A DNA stretch of 64,000 nucleotides from Flavobacteriales bacterium. Its GTDB lineage: Bacteria; Bacteroidota; Bacteroidia; Flavobacteriales_F; PHOS-HE28. Of the stretch, positions 10,610 through 21,968 are shown piece after piece. The translations under genes and the position numbers were made by a program. The stretch is from positions 1 through 64,000 of the forward strand of contig JADKCV010000014.1 of NCBI GenBank assembly GCA_016718655.1, given 5' to 3'. Numbering within the stretch: position 1 is the stretch's first letter; every line of letters starts with the position of its first letter. The notes under the pieces are model-generated. The model was given only the letters and a program-made list of their open reading frames with translations. It searched no databases and had not been told where the DNA came from.

Positions 10610-11228
10610 TGACTGGAGTCCCTCACCGTAGCCCGACCCATCCTCCGTGCCTGTGGGGTTATTGAAGAACTCGATCCGGTAGTTCTTGATAGCCTCGGAC
10701 TGGAGCAGACCTACCACACGCGTGGTCGCGCCCAACACTTGTGCGTTGAACAGCAGCGGGAAGTTCTGGCGATTGTTGCTGCCGCCGTCCACATCATTCG
10801 CATCGTTGGCGGTAAGACCATCGTTGTTCAGGTCGATGCCCAGATTACCACTCGCACTGATGGAGTTGCGCAGGATGCTGTTGCCCGCACCTGCCGTCGC
10901 TTCCAAGGTGACACCACGAAGGGCGCTGTTGTAGATGAGGTTGGCCGCATCGCTCGTGATACCACCGATCACGTTGTTCGTGCTGGAAGCACCTTGGATA
11001 CGAATGCCGTTCTGTCCGTTCGCGATCGCTGCGGAACTACCGGCGGCAATGCCGATGCGGTTACCCGCCACCGTATTCCCTGGTGCGTTGGTGATGCGGA
11101 TACCATCACCGGTGTTTCCGGAGATCACGTTGGCTGAACCAGCAGCTGTACCGCCGATGGTGTTGCCTGTGGCGCTCACCTCGATGGTGACACCATTCCA
11201 TTCGCCAATGACCAGCGCCGGTCCTGAG
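10610..11228 (-). CDS. Giant adhesin fragment: end of fourth beta-helix module
   Basis: Right-handed beta-helix turns (NTIGGTAAGSANVISGNTG, GNRIGIAAGSS) followed by the module-ending signature GIDLNNDGLTANDANDVDGG, RQNFPLLF and NYRIEFFNNPTG. Below 10640 the frame changes at least three times within about 160 bases (readable as MGTVNVTTDATG, then FATITGRVIGATATE, then TSEFSMNVV). Confidence 0.65.
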
Positions 11229-11945
11229 TTCACCGATGAAGTTCCCGACGCTGTTGTTTCCGGTAGCGGTCGCGCTCGTGAGTTGTACGCCGGTGCCGTA
11301 TTGCCACTGATGACGTTGCGATTGCAGTGGTCGGTGCCACCGATGGTGTTGTTCCCACGCTCGGTTCAGACGCCCGTTAGGTTCGGCAGGGCGCTGGTGC
11401 CGTTGGGCAGCCGTACCGATCAGGTTGCCGACCACCAGGTTGTTCTGCGACTGATTGCATCCATACCCCAAACTGACTATTCCCGGAGATGACGTTCGAC
11501 TCTTCCTGCCACGGTGCCACCGATGGTGGTGTTGGCAGTGCTGGAGAACAGTAGACACCGGCGAAGGTGTTCGGAACGGCCTGCGTTCCTGCTAGCATCG
11601 GTTCCAGGTGGTTACCCATGATCATGTTGCCCGTTGCACCGATATGCGCGACCGCAACGCCTGATGCCATTCCCGGAGAGAACGTTGCGGTCCGCCGCTG
11701 TAGTACCACCGATGATGTTGTTCTCCGCGTCGGATTCAATGGAGACACCATGCATGTCATTCGGCGAAGCGGCGGTGCCTGCGGCATTTGTTCCGATATA
11801 GTTACCCGCGATCACACAATTGCTGGATCCCAAGGAGAGACCGATACCGTGCTTGTTGAAGCGGTTGATGATGAAGCCGCGCACTACGGAGTTGCTTGCG
11901 CCATAGATCGCGAAGCCATTTTCAGTACCTGCGTTCGTGCCATCA
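11229..11945 (-). pseudogene. Giant adhesin: heavily frameshifted part of the fourth beta-helix module
   Basis: No single frame stays open, yet beta-helix pieces can be read in all three minus frames: GFIINRFNKHGIGLSLG and NYIGTNAAGTAA (frame ending 11612), SNVISGNSQFGVWMQS (frame ending 11377), QNNLVVGNLIGTAAQ and GNNSVGNFIG (frame ending 11106). At least five indels are needed in about 700 bases, the densest cluster in the window. Confidence 0.6.
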
Positions 11946-14900
11946 GCTCCACAATAGGAGTCCCGATGAAGCCGGGCTGCTTGGTGGCATCCAGCACGAG
12001 CGTGCTTGTGACAGAGGCGGTCGTGCTTTGGGGGGAGATCGTCGCGATGCCAGCCACGAAATAGTTGTTCGCCGCCCGCAGTCCTGGTGCAGCGGTCCCA
12101 TTGCTGATCATGAACACCACGTTCTCCTTGGTCGCGACCAGACCTGCCTGTGACAGCGCGGCGTCGTTGCCCAGGGCGTTCGCGTTCGTGATGGCCTGGC
12201 GCAGTGATCCCTGGCCCACATCGTTCGTGTTCACCACCACATCGAAGCTGAATCCGAAGTCCACACCGGTGATGTCCTGATCGTCTATCGTCACCCAGCT
12301 CAAGGACTGGACATCTTCCGTTACGGTCTGTAGTGCGGCCAGCGTGGTGCTGCCATTCCCGGCATCCACCTTGTTCGGGGTGGTACCACCCACCATATCA
12401 TCTACAGGGTAGACCACGTTGTTGTCCACCGTGGAAGCGAACGTTTGGACCGCGCGCAAACCGGGAACATAGCCCGTGCGCGAGCTGCTTACGCTGGAGT
12501 TCACTACACGCACTTGGTAGTCGGCAGCGGTCAACGCGGTGAAGGTGTAAACCCCACTTGCGTTCGTGGTCGTGCTGGAGAGGAAATTGCCTGTCCCGTT
12601 ATAAAGTTCCACACGGGCGTTCGGACGAACGCTACCACCATTGGCGAGAGCCGTGGAGCGATCACGTCCGGCACCACCGCCATAGTTCACATCCTCGAAC
12701 ACGATACCGCTCAAGGTGAAGCCGCTCGCGATGGATGCGCTGAACTCGCTGCTATTGCCTGTGGTGGTATTGGTCGCAATGGCCGACACCACATGACCTG
12801 CTGGTATCGTGATCGAAGGAATGGTCACGTCGAAGCTGAAGTTTCCCGACACATCCGTGTTACCTGTGATGGCACCCAGGTACGTGCTGCCTTCACCGTG
12901 ACCACTGGCGTCGGCCGACGGGCTGCTGAAGAACTCGATGCGGAAAGGGGAGGAGACGTTGCTGTTGAGCGTTCCGACCACGCGCGAGTTACCGCCGGCC
13001 GAGTTGGCAGTGGAAAGCACCGGAAAGTTTTGGCGCAGGTTCGCCCCGTTATCGGGGTCCAGGTTGTCGTTCGGGTTGGGGATGTCGTTGTTCTGAAGGT
13101 CGATACCCAGACCGCCGTTGCCGGAGATGCTGTTCCGCAGGAACCGGTTACCGGTGCCGTCGTCAGCGCGGATGCCATCGAAGCCGTTGTTGGCGATGAT
13201 GTTGCCTTCACCTGCGTTCTCACCGCCGATCCAGTTGTTGGCCGGACCACCGATGATACGAACCCCATCCAGACCGTTACCGGCCGCCGTGGTGCCATCG
13301 GCGAGCACGCCGATCCAGTTGCCCTGGATGATGTTGTTCGTGCATGGCGCGTTGGCTAGTTGGATACCGGCACCGGCGGTACGTGCGATGATGTTACCCT
13401 GACCTGCCACGCTGCCGCCGATCACATGGTTGGAGGTGCTGAAAATGCCGATGCCACCGCCACTGGTGATGGTGCCGGCGCCCGCTGCGTTGAGACCGAT
13501 CCAGTTGCCGCGAACAGTGCTATTGCCCGCACCGGAATCGAAGTTGATGGCGAGGTCGCTATTGCCGCTGAGGATGTTGCGACCAGCCGCCGTGCCATTT
13601 CCGATGATCGTGCCGGTGGAGCCATTGCGTACGGTGATGCCATCATCGGCGTTCGCGATCGCTCCCGTGCCGGCGTTGTTCAAGCCGATGCGGTTGCCCA
13701 GAAGCTGTGTCCCGGTGCTGTTGAAGTCGATGTAGACGCCGCTTTTGCTGTTGCCACTGATGAGGTTGCCGGAACCGGCAGCGATACCACCGATGGTGTT
13801 GTTCGACGCACCGTTCTCCAGGAGCATTCCGTGGTCCCCGTTCGCGATCGCGGCGGTACCGGCGGCGTTGGTGCCGATCAGGTTGCCCAGGAAGGTGTTC
13901 GACGTAGCGGTGGCCTGGTCGACAAGAATGCCTGAAGAACCGTTCCCACTGATCAGGTTACCCTGACCGGCTGCAGTTCCGCCGATCACGTTGCGATCAC
14001 CGTTCAGTTCGATGCCGTTGTCTCCATTGGCCACGGCAGCCGTTCCTGCGGCGTTCGTGCCGATGCGGTTGCCGTGGAACTGAGGGTTCGTGGAACTGGC
14101 ATTGATCTCGATCCCATCATCGCTGTTACCGCTGATGATGTTACCGGATCCAACGGCGCCGACGATGTTGCCATCCGTGCGGAGCTCCACACCGTCGTTG
14201 CCGTTGCCCAGGTCGGTTGCGCCATCCGCTCCCAGGCCGATGATGTTGGAAAGGATCGTGGTGTTGTTCGAATTGTCCAGGACGCGGATACCATCCTGAC
14301 CGTTGCCGCTGATCACGTTGCCATGGGCAGTGGTGGTTCCTCCGATGGTGTTGCTTGCTGCACTGTTCTCCAGGATGACCCCGTGCCAGCTGTTCCCGAT
14401 GGCGGTGGTTCCAGTGAGGTTCGTGCCGATTTGGTTGCCGACGATGCTGTTGTTCCCCGCGGTACTGCGCAGGCGGATGCCCGAGTCGTTGTTGCCGCTG
14501 ATGATGTTACGTGCGCCAGCAGCGCTGCCTCCGATGATGTTGTTGGAGCTGGTGCCGTTCAGGTCGATGCCATCGTTGCTGTTGCCGAGATCGGCGGTGC
14601 CCGCTGCATCGGTCCCGATGAGGTTGCCCACGATCGTATTGGTACTGGCGTTGTTCAGCAGGATGCCGTCCTGGCCATTGCCGCTGATCAGGTTGCCCTG
14701 ACCGTTGGAGAGACCACCGATCAAGCTGTTGGACCCTTCCAGGGAGATGCCTTCGTTCGTGTTCGCGATGGCGGCAGTACCTGCGGCATTGGTTCCGATG
14801 CGATTGCCCTGAACGGTCGTGTTGCCAGCGGCCACTATTCCGGCCATGTTGCCACTGATCACGTTGCCTTCGTTCAGGGTGCTGTTACCGCCGACCGTGT

Positions 14901-17900
14901 TGCCGATGCTGCCCGAGTACATGTACACACCGTAGAATCCATTCCCGATCCCCGCGGTTCCGGCCGCATTGGTGCCGATGTGGTTGCCGATCACCCGGCA
15001 GCCGGTGACACCAGCGCCTTCGAGCTGCACACCGTCGCCGCTGTTGCCCGAGATCACGTTGCGATCCGCGGCGTTCGTTCCACCGATGATCACGTTGGTG
15101 GTGGTGCCGGCCACAGCCACACCGTCCCAGCCGTTCGCCGATGCAGCACTGCCCGCCGCGTTGGTGCCGAGGTAATTGCCCGCCACCACCATGGCATTGC
15201 TGCCCAGGCTGATGTTCACACCGCAGTAGTCGAAACGGTTGATGATGAAGCCACGGACAACGGAGTTCGGTGCGTTCCAGAAGGTGAGGCCGTTCTCGTT
15301 CACCGTAGTGGTGCCGTTCAGTTCGATGATCGGAGTGCCCGCGAAACCCGGCTGGGTGCTTGCATCCAGTACCAACGGAGCTGTGGCCGCTGGCAATCCC
15401 GTGGTGGGCGTGATCGTTGCAATACCAACGGTGAAGGAGTTGTTGGAAACGCGAAGGCCCGCTGCTGCGGTACCGTTGCTGATCATGAACACGGCATGGT
15501 CGATGCCTGCCGTTCGACCTTGGATCGCAAGGCCCGTGTTGCTCAGGTCATTGGTCTGGGTGATCAACTGGCGCAAGGAACCCTGGCCCGCATTGTTGGT
15601 GTTGCACACCACATTGAAACTGAACCCGAAGTCGAGTCCGGTGAGGCTCTGACTATCGATGTTCACCCAGGTCAGTGACTGCGCCTCGGTACTCACGGTC
15701 TGTAGTGCCGCGATCGTGGTGCTTCCGTTGCCTGCGTCCACCTTCGCAGGGTTGATCCCACCCACGTGGTCCGTGATGGGGTACACGACGTTGTTGTCGC
15801 TTGTGGCCATGTAGGTCTGAACGGCACGGTGGGATGCGGTATAACCGGTGCGGGCACTGCTCACGCTGCTGTTCACCACGCGCACTTGGTAATCTCCGGA
15901 TGCCAGAGCGCTGAAGGTGTAGTCGCCGCTTCCATTCGTGAGGGTGCTCGTGAGGTACGTGCCGGCGGCATCAAACAATTCCACACGTGCGTTGGCACGT
16001 ACGCTACCATCCGAACCCAATGCTGTTGCCTTGTCGCGACCCGCACCACCGCCGTAGTTCATGTCCTCGAAGACCGACCCCGAGATCGTGAAGCCCGAAA
16101 GCAGCGACGCGCTGAACTCGCTGGTGTTGTTGGTGGCCAGGTTCGTAGCCGTGGCCGTCACGTAATGGCCCGTGGGGATCGTGATCCCCGCGAGGTTGGC
16201 ATTGATCGCGGCGTTGCCGCTCGCATCGGTGCTCACGGGTTGTACCGATCCCAGGAAGGTCGCGCCTTCACCATATCCGGTAGGATCAGCCGCCGGGCTG
16301 CTGAAGAACTCGATGCGGTAGTTGCTGGACGCGTTGCTGTTCAGCGTGCCGGTGATCGAGGAGTTGCCGCCGGAGCTTGTTGCGCTGGTGATCACCGGGA
16401 AGTTCTGCCGGCTGTTCGCCCCCCCGTCGATGTCGTTGAGGTCGTTCACGCTGACACCGTCCGAGTTGTGATCGATGCCGATACCACCGTTCGCGTCGAT
16501 GGCATTGCCCAGGATGCGGACGCCCGTTCCCTGGTTGCGCACACCGAAGGATCCGTTGTTCCGGATGATGTTCCCTTCGCCGGTGTTCGTACCGCCGATG
16601 ATCGTGCCGTTGGCGATGTTGCTGATGCCGGCGAAGTAGTTGCCGAATGCCGCTGTTCCAGTGATGTCCGTGCCGATGAGGTTGCCCTGGATCGTATTGC
16701 CTGAACCGCTGTCCACGTAGATCCCATCCGCGGAGTTGCCGGGGTTCACGTTGCCGGAGATGGTGTTGCCCGCGCCGGTGGCCGACCCGCCGATGATGTT
16801 GTTGTTCGAGGCGATGATCGCGATGCCATCGTGTTCGTTGCCCAGGGCCGCATCACCCGCGGCGCGCAGACCGATGATGTTACCGCGCACCGTGGTGGCG
16901 GCCGAGCCGTTCAGCAGGATGCCGTGGTTGCCGTTGCCGCTGATCACGTTGCCGGATCCGGCAGCGGTCCCACCGATCGTATTGGTGGACGCAGCGCTCA
17001 ACACACGGATGCCGTCGCTGCCGTTCCCCCGATCCAAGGTGCCGTCGCTGTTCGTGCCGATGTAGTTGCCCTGTACCGCGTTCGTGTTCGAGCCATCGAT
17101 GATCAAGCCCGCACCACCGTTACCCGAGATGATGTTGCGAGCCGCTGCTGTAGTACCGCCGATCGTGTTGTTGTTCGATGCGAACTTCAAGCTGATGCCA
17201 ACCAGGTTCCCCAACGCCGCTGTACCAGCCGCGTTCAGGCCGATCGTGTTACCGAGAACCGTGGTGTTGGTCGCGGATTCCAGGCGCAGACCGATGTCGT
17301 CGTTGCCGCTGATCACGTTGCCCTCGCCGGCCGCGGGACCGCCGATGCGGTTGCCGCTTCCACCCATCAGGATGCCGTTGAACGTGTTGCCGAGGTCCAC
17401 CGCGCCGGTGATGTCCGTGCCGATGTAGTTGCCGATGATCGTGTTGTTGCTCCCCTGGCCGAAGCTGGTCTCGATGTAGATGCCGTAGGCGTTGTTCCCG
17501 CTGATCACGTTGCGGTGCGCGGGTGTGTTCCCTCCGATTGTCACGCCATTGGTCTGCAGGAAGATGCCCGCGCTGTTGTTGCCGATGCGCGCCGTTCCCG
17601 CTGCGTTCGTGCCGATCAGGTTCCCTTGGATGCTGGCGGTCGTGCTGCCTTCGAATGCGATACCGTGCAGGTTGTTGCCGCTGATCACGTTGCCAGCACC
17701 GGCGGCCGTGCCACCAATGGTCATATCGGTAGCGCCGCTACGCACATGGATGCCGCTGAAGGTGTTCCCCAGGTCGGTCGTTCCGTTTGAAGCGATGCCG
17801 ATATAGTTACCGGTGATCGTGTTGTTGTTGGCCAGGTCCTGGAAGTTGATGCCGCTTTCCGCGTTGGCGCAGATCACGTTGCGATCGGCCACCGTCGTAC

Positions 17901-18235
17901 CTCCGATGGTGATGTTCGTCGCGCTGTTTCCCACCCAGATACCATGCTGGCCATTGCCCAAAGCGCCTGTACCAGCCGAGTTCGTGCCGATCAGATTGCC
18001 TCGAACGGATGCGCCCGCGGTCACACCATCGATAACGATACCATGGTTCGTGTTGCCACTGATCTGGTTGTTGCCCACAATGGTTCCCACCATGTTGTTG
18101 AGCAGAAATACACCAGAGGATGTGTTCGCGATGGCGACATTGCCCGCCGCGTTGGTGCCGATACGGTTGTTCAGCACACGGTTGTTGTCCGTAGGTGTGC
18201 TGTTGCGGTACACCATCACACCGTACTGCGCATTA
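11946..18235 (-). CDS. Giant adhesin fragment: beta-helix modules two to four with linker domains
   Basis: The longest uninterrupted piece, about 2,100 residues. It consists of beta-helix turns of about 60 residues with the motifs NTIGGTAAGSGNVISGNG and GNLIGTNAAGTAALGN. Two module ends (RQNFPVITSAT...YRIEFFSSPAAD and RQNFPVLSTAN...FRIEFFSSPSAD) are each followed by a linker (GSVFEDMNYGGGAGRDKAT or GIVFEDVNYGGGAGRDRST, then DYQVRVVNSSVSS) and a restart of the helix (GQGSLRQLITQTN or GQGSLRQAITNAN). No catalytic motif is visible; a structural adhesive role is inferred. The downstream end is a missing base near 11946; the upstream end is an indel near 18235. Confidence 0.85.
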
Positions 18236-18790
18236 CCGCTGATCAGGTTGCCATCAGCACTGTAAGACCACCCACGGTATTGTTCGACCCATCGCGTATC
18301 AATACGCCTCTACCTCCGTTCGTGATCGCCGTTGTGCCAGCCTCATTGGTGCCGATGTGGTTGCCACTGATGGTGTTGCTCGAGCTGCCTTCCTGCGTGT
18401 ACACACCATCACCGCCGTTACCACTGATGATGTTGCGCGCCGCAGCAGTATTCCCGCCAACGATGTTGTTGTTGGCGTTCTCGATCATGATGCCTTCTAG
18501 CACATTGCCCAGGTCGGCGCCGGCGACATTCAGGCCGATGAAGTTGCCAAGTACCGTGTTACCATTGCTGAGACCCGAGATATGCAGTCCGCGTCCGTTA
18601 TTGCCGGAGATGAGGTTGCGCTCGTTGAGCGCCATACCGCCTACCGTATTGTTCGACGAGCCGCTGGTGAGGGTGATGCCTTCCGCTCCGTTGGGTAAGC
18701 CTCCCAGTCCATTGGCCCGCGTCCCCGCCATGTTGGCCACGATCACGTTACCGTTGCTATTGCGCAGAACGATCCCGTCATCCGTATTAC
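18236..18790 (-). CDS. Giant adhesin fragment: beta-helix turns
   Basis: Beta-helix turns (SNNTVGGMALNERNLISGNN, GNFIGLNVAGADLGN, NTISGNHIGTNEAGT) in a frame different from both neighbours. The downstream break at about 18235 fits one missing base in the codons for GLTVL...DGNLISGN. Upstream, between about 18780 and 18850, more than one indel is needed to join it to the N-terminal piece. Confidence 0.7.
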
Positions 18791-18843
18791 CCTGATGCCA
18801 GGTTGCCGTTCCCGGGTTGGCTGATCGTTGCCGTCGGCGTCGC

Positions 18844-20994
18844 TCAGCATGATCCCGCTCGTGCGTTCGGGATCCCAGCCGTTCCGGCGGCGTTGGTCCC
18901 GCAGTAATTGTTCAGCACGATGTTATCGTCGGCGTTGTCCAGGCGAATGCCATCCAAGGTGTGGCCGCCGATCACGTTCCGTTTGGCCAGTTGGTCGGTC
19001 CCTACGGTGTTGTCATGCGCACCGTTCTGCACCACCACACCGGTGGGCTGAACGCACACTGCCGCCGAACCGGCGACATTGATCCCGATGTAGGAGTGTC
19101 GAATGGCGTTGTAAGCCGCATCTGCTCCATCTATCACCACACCGCCGCCCGCGTTTCCGCTGATCACGTTGGGTTCATCCCCCCACCATGGATTGCCAAG
19201 TGAGTTTCCCTGCGAGTTATTGATGAACACACCTGCTCCATCATTCCCTGCGCACGTCGTGCCATCGGGCATCACCCCGAGATGGCAACCCATGATCTCG
19301 GTGTATCCCTTGTTGAGCCTGATGCCGTCCCCGCTGAAGTTGGTGATGCTCAAGCCGTAGAAGGCGCACCAGTCATTGTCCACGACCAGGCCATTGGCTC
19401 CGGCACCGGCTGATGATCCGTCGATGCGCACCACCGGGGTGGTGGCGTATTCCGGGTCGTTCCAACCACCCAGATAGGTGGAGGTCTGCAGGCTGGGCAG
19501 GGGGGAGGAGGGAGTGATGATCTGAGCTCCGGCGCCAGGGAGGTCGAAGTAGATGTAGTTGCCGGTCCAGGCATCCAGGTTGTTGTTGGCCGCCATGATC
19601 GCTTCCCGAAGACTGATGCCGTCTCCACCTGGAGCGCCGACCAAGTGCATGATCGAGGTGGTATTACCGTTCACCACGTCGTTGGTGTTGGTCACGATCG
19701 GTCGGCCGTAGTAGCATGCAACGTTCTGAGAGAACTCCGAAGTGTTCCACGTACCATCCTGGGCGGCCGTGCAGCTGATCATCGTGCCGGCAGGGATGTT
19801 GTTCCAAGAACCAGCCGTAGCGTGCAGGATCAGGTTTCCAGAACCGTCCGTTGGCGCGTAACGGGTCCCGATCCACAATTGGCCCTCTCCATAGCCACTG
19901 GCATCCGGAGCGGCGTTCGCGTAGTAGTCGAAGCGGTACTCGGTACTTGGTAGTCCGGTGAAGGCGGTGCGAACGTATACGCGACCGTCCTCATCGGTCA
20001 TGGCGGCTTGGATCACCGGGAAATTCTGCCCGTCATTCGGTCCGGTATCCCCATCGCCGCCATCGTTCAGGGTAACGCCATCGTTGCCCAGGTCAACACC
20101 CAGGCCGCCATTGCCCCAGATCATGTTACCGCTTACGCTGTTGTTGTCCGTGGCTGCACCGATGATCGCGATGCCGGCCCCGGTAGCACCGGTGATCCGG
20201 TTGTAGCAGCACCCGGTTTCGCCCACTTGGTTCCAGTTGGCGCCGCTCTCGAAGCGGATCCCCTGTTGCAAGCCGCCGATCACGGTGGTGCCGTTGGCGC
20301 TGAGGCCGAATTGGTTCACGCGCACATGGTTGCTGCTCGCACCGGCGCCGGTGAAGCGAAGACCTGCATTGGTGGTGGCGCCGGAGAAGATGTTCCGGTA
20401 TTCCGCCCCCCAACCGCCCACCTCGGAGTCCGATCCGGCGATCACCACGCCATTGCCGGTTCCGCTCGCAGCGGTTCCCAAGGCATTCGTGCCGATGAAA
20501 TTGCCGAGGATGCGCGTGCCGCTCACCCCGCTCTGTACGTTGATGGAGTTCGTTGTGAAGCGATTGAGGATGAAACCTTGGATCGTGCAGTCGTTCGCGT
20601 TCACCGTGAGGCCCGTGGCCACGGCATTGTTACCGTTCAGTTCGATGCGCAACACAGCGTTGCTGCCGGGATCGGTGGTGTTCCAAACAGTGCCCGGTTG
20701 CGAATAGCCGTCGATGAATACCGGGCCTGTGATGGTAGGTAGGGCGCTTGCCACCGTGATGGTCCGCACGCCGGCCCCAGCGATGTTGAACTGGATCGTA
20801 TCGGCACCCGCGGCACCATTCGCACTGGTGATGGCCGCTCGTAGCGACCCCGCACCGGCATCGGACGTGGTGGTGACAGTGAACTGCGCGGCCCGCGCAG
20901 CACCCGATCCGAGGGTGCCTGCCAGGGTCAAGGCACCTAGGGCCCTGATCCACTTTCGGTCTCTTGGTCGTATCGAACGCCGTTGTCCTAACAT
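18844..20994 (-). CDS. Giant adhesin, N-terminal segment: signal peptide and first beta-helix modules
   Basis: Begins with the signal peptide (MLGQRRSIRPRDRKWIRAL, cleavage likely after ARAA), then VTTTSDAGAGSLRAAITSAN, the start of the first beta-helix module. That module ends with GVDLGNDGVTLNDGGDGD, QNFPVIQAAM and YRFDYYANAAPD; a second module starts at VTNTNDV...ISLREAIMAANN. The GSLR(E/A)AI signature at a helix start is the same class as in CSLREA-type surface repeat proteins. The frame ends at 18844 by an indel rather than at a natural end. Confidence 0.8.
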   Translation of the reverse strand: MLGQRRSIRPRDRKWIRALGALTLAGTLGSGAARAAQFTVTTTSDAGAGSLRAAITSANGAAGADTIQFNIAGAGVRTITVASALPTITGPVFIDGYSQPGTVWNTTDPGSNAVLRIELNGNNAVATGLTVNANDCTIQGFILNRFTTNSINVQSGVSGTRILGNFIGTNALGTAASGTGNGVVIAGSDSEVGGWGAEYRNIFSGATTNAGLRFTGAGASSNHVRVNQFGLSANGTTVIGGLQQGIRFESGANWNQVGETGCCYNRITGATGAGIAIIGAATDNNSVSGNMIWGNGGLGVDLGNDGVTLNDGGDGDTGPNDGQNFPVIQAAMTDEDGRVYVRTAFTGLPSTEYRFDYYANAAPDASGYGEGQLWIGTRYAPTDGSGNLILHATAGSWNNIPAGTMISCTAAQDGTWNTSEFSQNVACYYGRPIVTNTNDVVNGNTTSIMHLVGAPGGDGISLREAIMAANNNLDAWTGNYIYFDLPGAGAQIITPSSPLPSLQTSTYLGGWNDPEYATTPVVRIDGSSAGAGANGLVVDNDWCAFYGLSITNFSGDGIRLNKGYTEIMGCHLGVMPDGTTCAGNDGAGVFINNSQGNSLGNPWWGDEPNVISGNAGGGVVIDGADAAYNAIRHSYIGINVAGSAAVCVQPTGVVVQNGAHDNTVGTDQLAKRNVIGGHTLDGIRLDNADDNIVLNNYCGTNAAGTAGIPNARAGSC

Positions 20995-21182
20995 AGCTGT
21001 TCCAGGTTCAGTCCTGGATCCAGCTCCGTTCGCCAGAAGTGTGAGTAGCACTTCCTGCGTGTTGTTCGGACTTCGCTACCGTGGGAGTAGTACGGTATCG
21101 CCTGCCCGAACAGGATGTTGACGGCCGTTGAGGCCTGTTACCTTTTTTGTCGACGATTGTTGCGGTTTCGTCCCTGAAATTG

Positions 21183-21209
21183 GCCTTTGTAGCGCTGAAT
21201 CTACAAGGC
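21183..21209. terminator. Possible hairpin after the Sia operon
   Basis: Arms gcctttgtag (21183-21192) and ctacaaggc (21201-21209) pair with one bulged base around an 8-base loop. It lies between the end of the small secreted protein gene and the start of the giant gene. There is no T-run on the minus strand, so a terminator role is uncertain. Confidence 0.3.
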
Positions 21210-21264
21210 TATGACCCCTGCGTCACGTGTGCTGTTGGCCCTATGAAGCACCTTGGCGGGAACC

Positions 21265-21903
21265 TCAGAACGACCGCCAACTCCTTGATCGTTCGCCCCA
21301 ACGAGTTTCTTGCCAAGGCAGCAGGGGCTTCTTCCAACGCCGGTCAGCGGCAAAGCGCCGGGATCCGGAATGGAGCAAACGGGCAACCGTCAGGTGGGTG
21401 CTGAACAGTGGAGCATGGACCGATGTATCGGGCCCCCGAAAGGCCAGTTGTAGACCGAACTCCCAGTTGTTCTGCTGCATGCCTACTGCGACCAGGCCAT
21501 TGAGCCTGAAGGACCCTTGATTGCTCGACTGCTCGGTTGGAACTGCCCTGCCCAATTGTTGCACGGCTTCCATTCCGGCGCGGACGAACATGCCTGCTCG
21601 TACCATGAGGGTGGGTGCGAACTGCAACACCATGCCGGGCTTGTGCTGTCGTTCCCGGTAGGAGGCATCCTTCCAAGGTTCGTTGTAGATGAGCAGTACC
21701 GTGGTACGCAGTGCTATGCTCTGATGGACTTGAAGGCTATGGAACCCTCCGATCCCACCGCGGATGGTGCCAGGTCCGGAATACCAGTGTTCAAGGCCGC
21801 TGGAACCAGCCAGCCCTGAATGCTGTGCCTTGACAGGGTTGCTTGGAAATGTGAGGTTCAGGAGGGAGAGGGTCAGGACCTGGATGAGGCTCCTTGGGTT
21901 CAT
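21265..21903 (-). CDS. Small secreted or outer-membrane protein, function unknown
   Basis: About 212 residues. The start chosen (MNPRSLIQVLTLSLLNLTF) gives a clear signal peptide ending ...NPVKA; the frame is open 23 codons further upstream. The mature part has alternating hydrophobic stretches (TTVLLIYNEPW, GMVLQFAPTLMVRAGMFV, NNWEFGLQLAFRG) like a small beta-barrel, and a basic, tryptophan-rich tail. No family recognised. It is the last gene of the TonB receptor-Sia operon, 65 bases after siaC, so it could be an output or accessory surface protein of that system; this is inference. Confidence 0.6.
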   Translation of the reverse strand: MNPRSLIQVLTLSLLNLTFPSNPVKAQHSGLAGSSGLEHWYSGPGTIRGGIGGFHSLQVHQSIALRTTVLLIYNEPWKDASYRERQHKPGMVLQFAPTLMVRAGMFVRAGMEAVQQLGRAVPTEQSSNQGSFRLNGLVAVGMQQNNWEFGLQLAFRGPDTSVHAPLFSTHLTVARLLHSGSRRFAADRRWKKPLLPWQETRWGERSRSWRSF

Positions 21904-21968
21904 GCAGGGGGTCAGGAAATGGCGGAAGAGTGGGTTGTTCGATCCGTTGTACGTCGTTGATCCTACGA

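Larger units (their letters stand above)
10500..20880 (-). repeat. Parallel beta-helix repeat region, four modules
   Basis: Helix turns of about 60 residues (IGGT...NVISGN...GNxIGTNAAGT) fill this region. Four module starts (GSLR(A/E/Q)(A/L)I) occur near 20880, 19600, 15580 and 12180. The ends are marked by QNFPV/RQNFPV plus YR(I/F)(E/D)(F/Y) near 20000, 16350, 12970 and 10700. The linker plus module restart is repeated with an offset of about 3.4 kb (16105 and 12725). Confidence 0.8.
1510..20994 (-). pseudogene. Giant T9SS-exported repeat adhesin (SprB-like); whole locus, frameshifted as given
   Basis: Read as one gene this is about 6,495 codons. From the N-terminus: a signal peptide (basic RRSIRPRDRKWIR, hydrophobic ALGALTLAGTLGSG, then ARAA), four parallel beta-helix modules (about 20880-10500), two SdrD-B/CNA-B-like linker domains (about 16105-15640 and 12725-12260), about 35 HYR or HYR-like modules (about 10450-1810), and a type B gliding-motility C-terminal sorting domain (about 1790-1510). 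No new signal peptide or sorting domain occurs inside, so the pieces belong together. At least a dozen indels break the frame, but the protein pattern resumes at each break. I infer that the gene is intact in the organism. Size, sorting domain and the following PorP/SprF gene match the SprB adhesin system. Start: ATG at 20994 keeps a normal signal peptide; a GTG at 21051 is also in frame. Confidence 0.8.

Noticed and set aside
4100..18850. Programmed ribosomal frameshifting as an explanation for the many frame changes
   Set aside because: There are too many shifts, in both directions, without slippery heptamers or a common signal, and similar indels occur in unrelated housekeeping genes.
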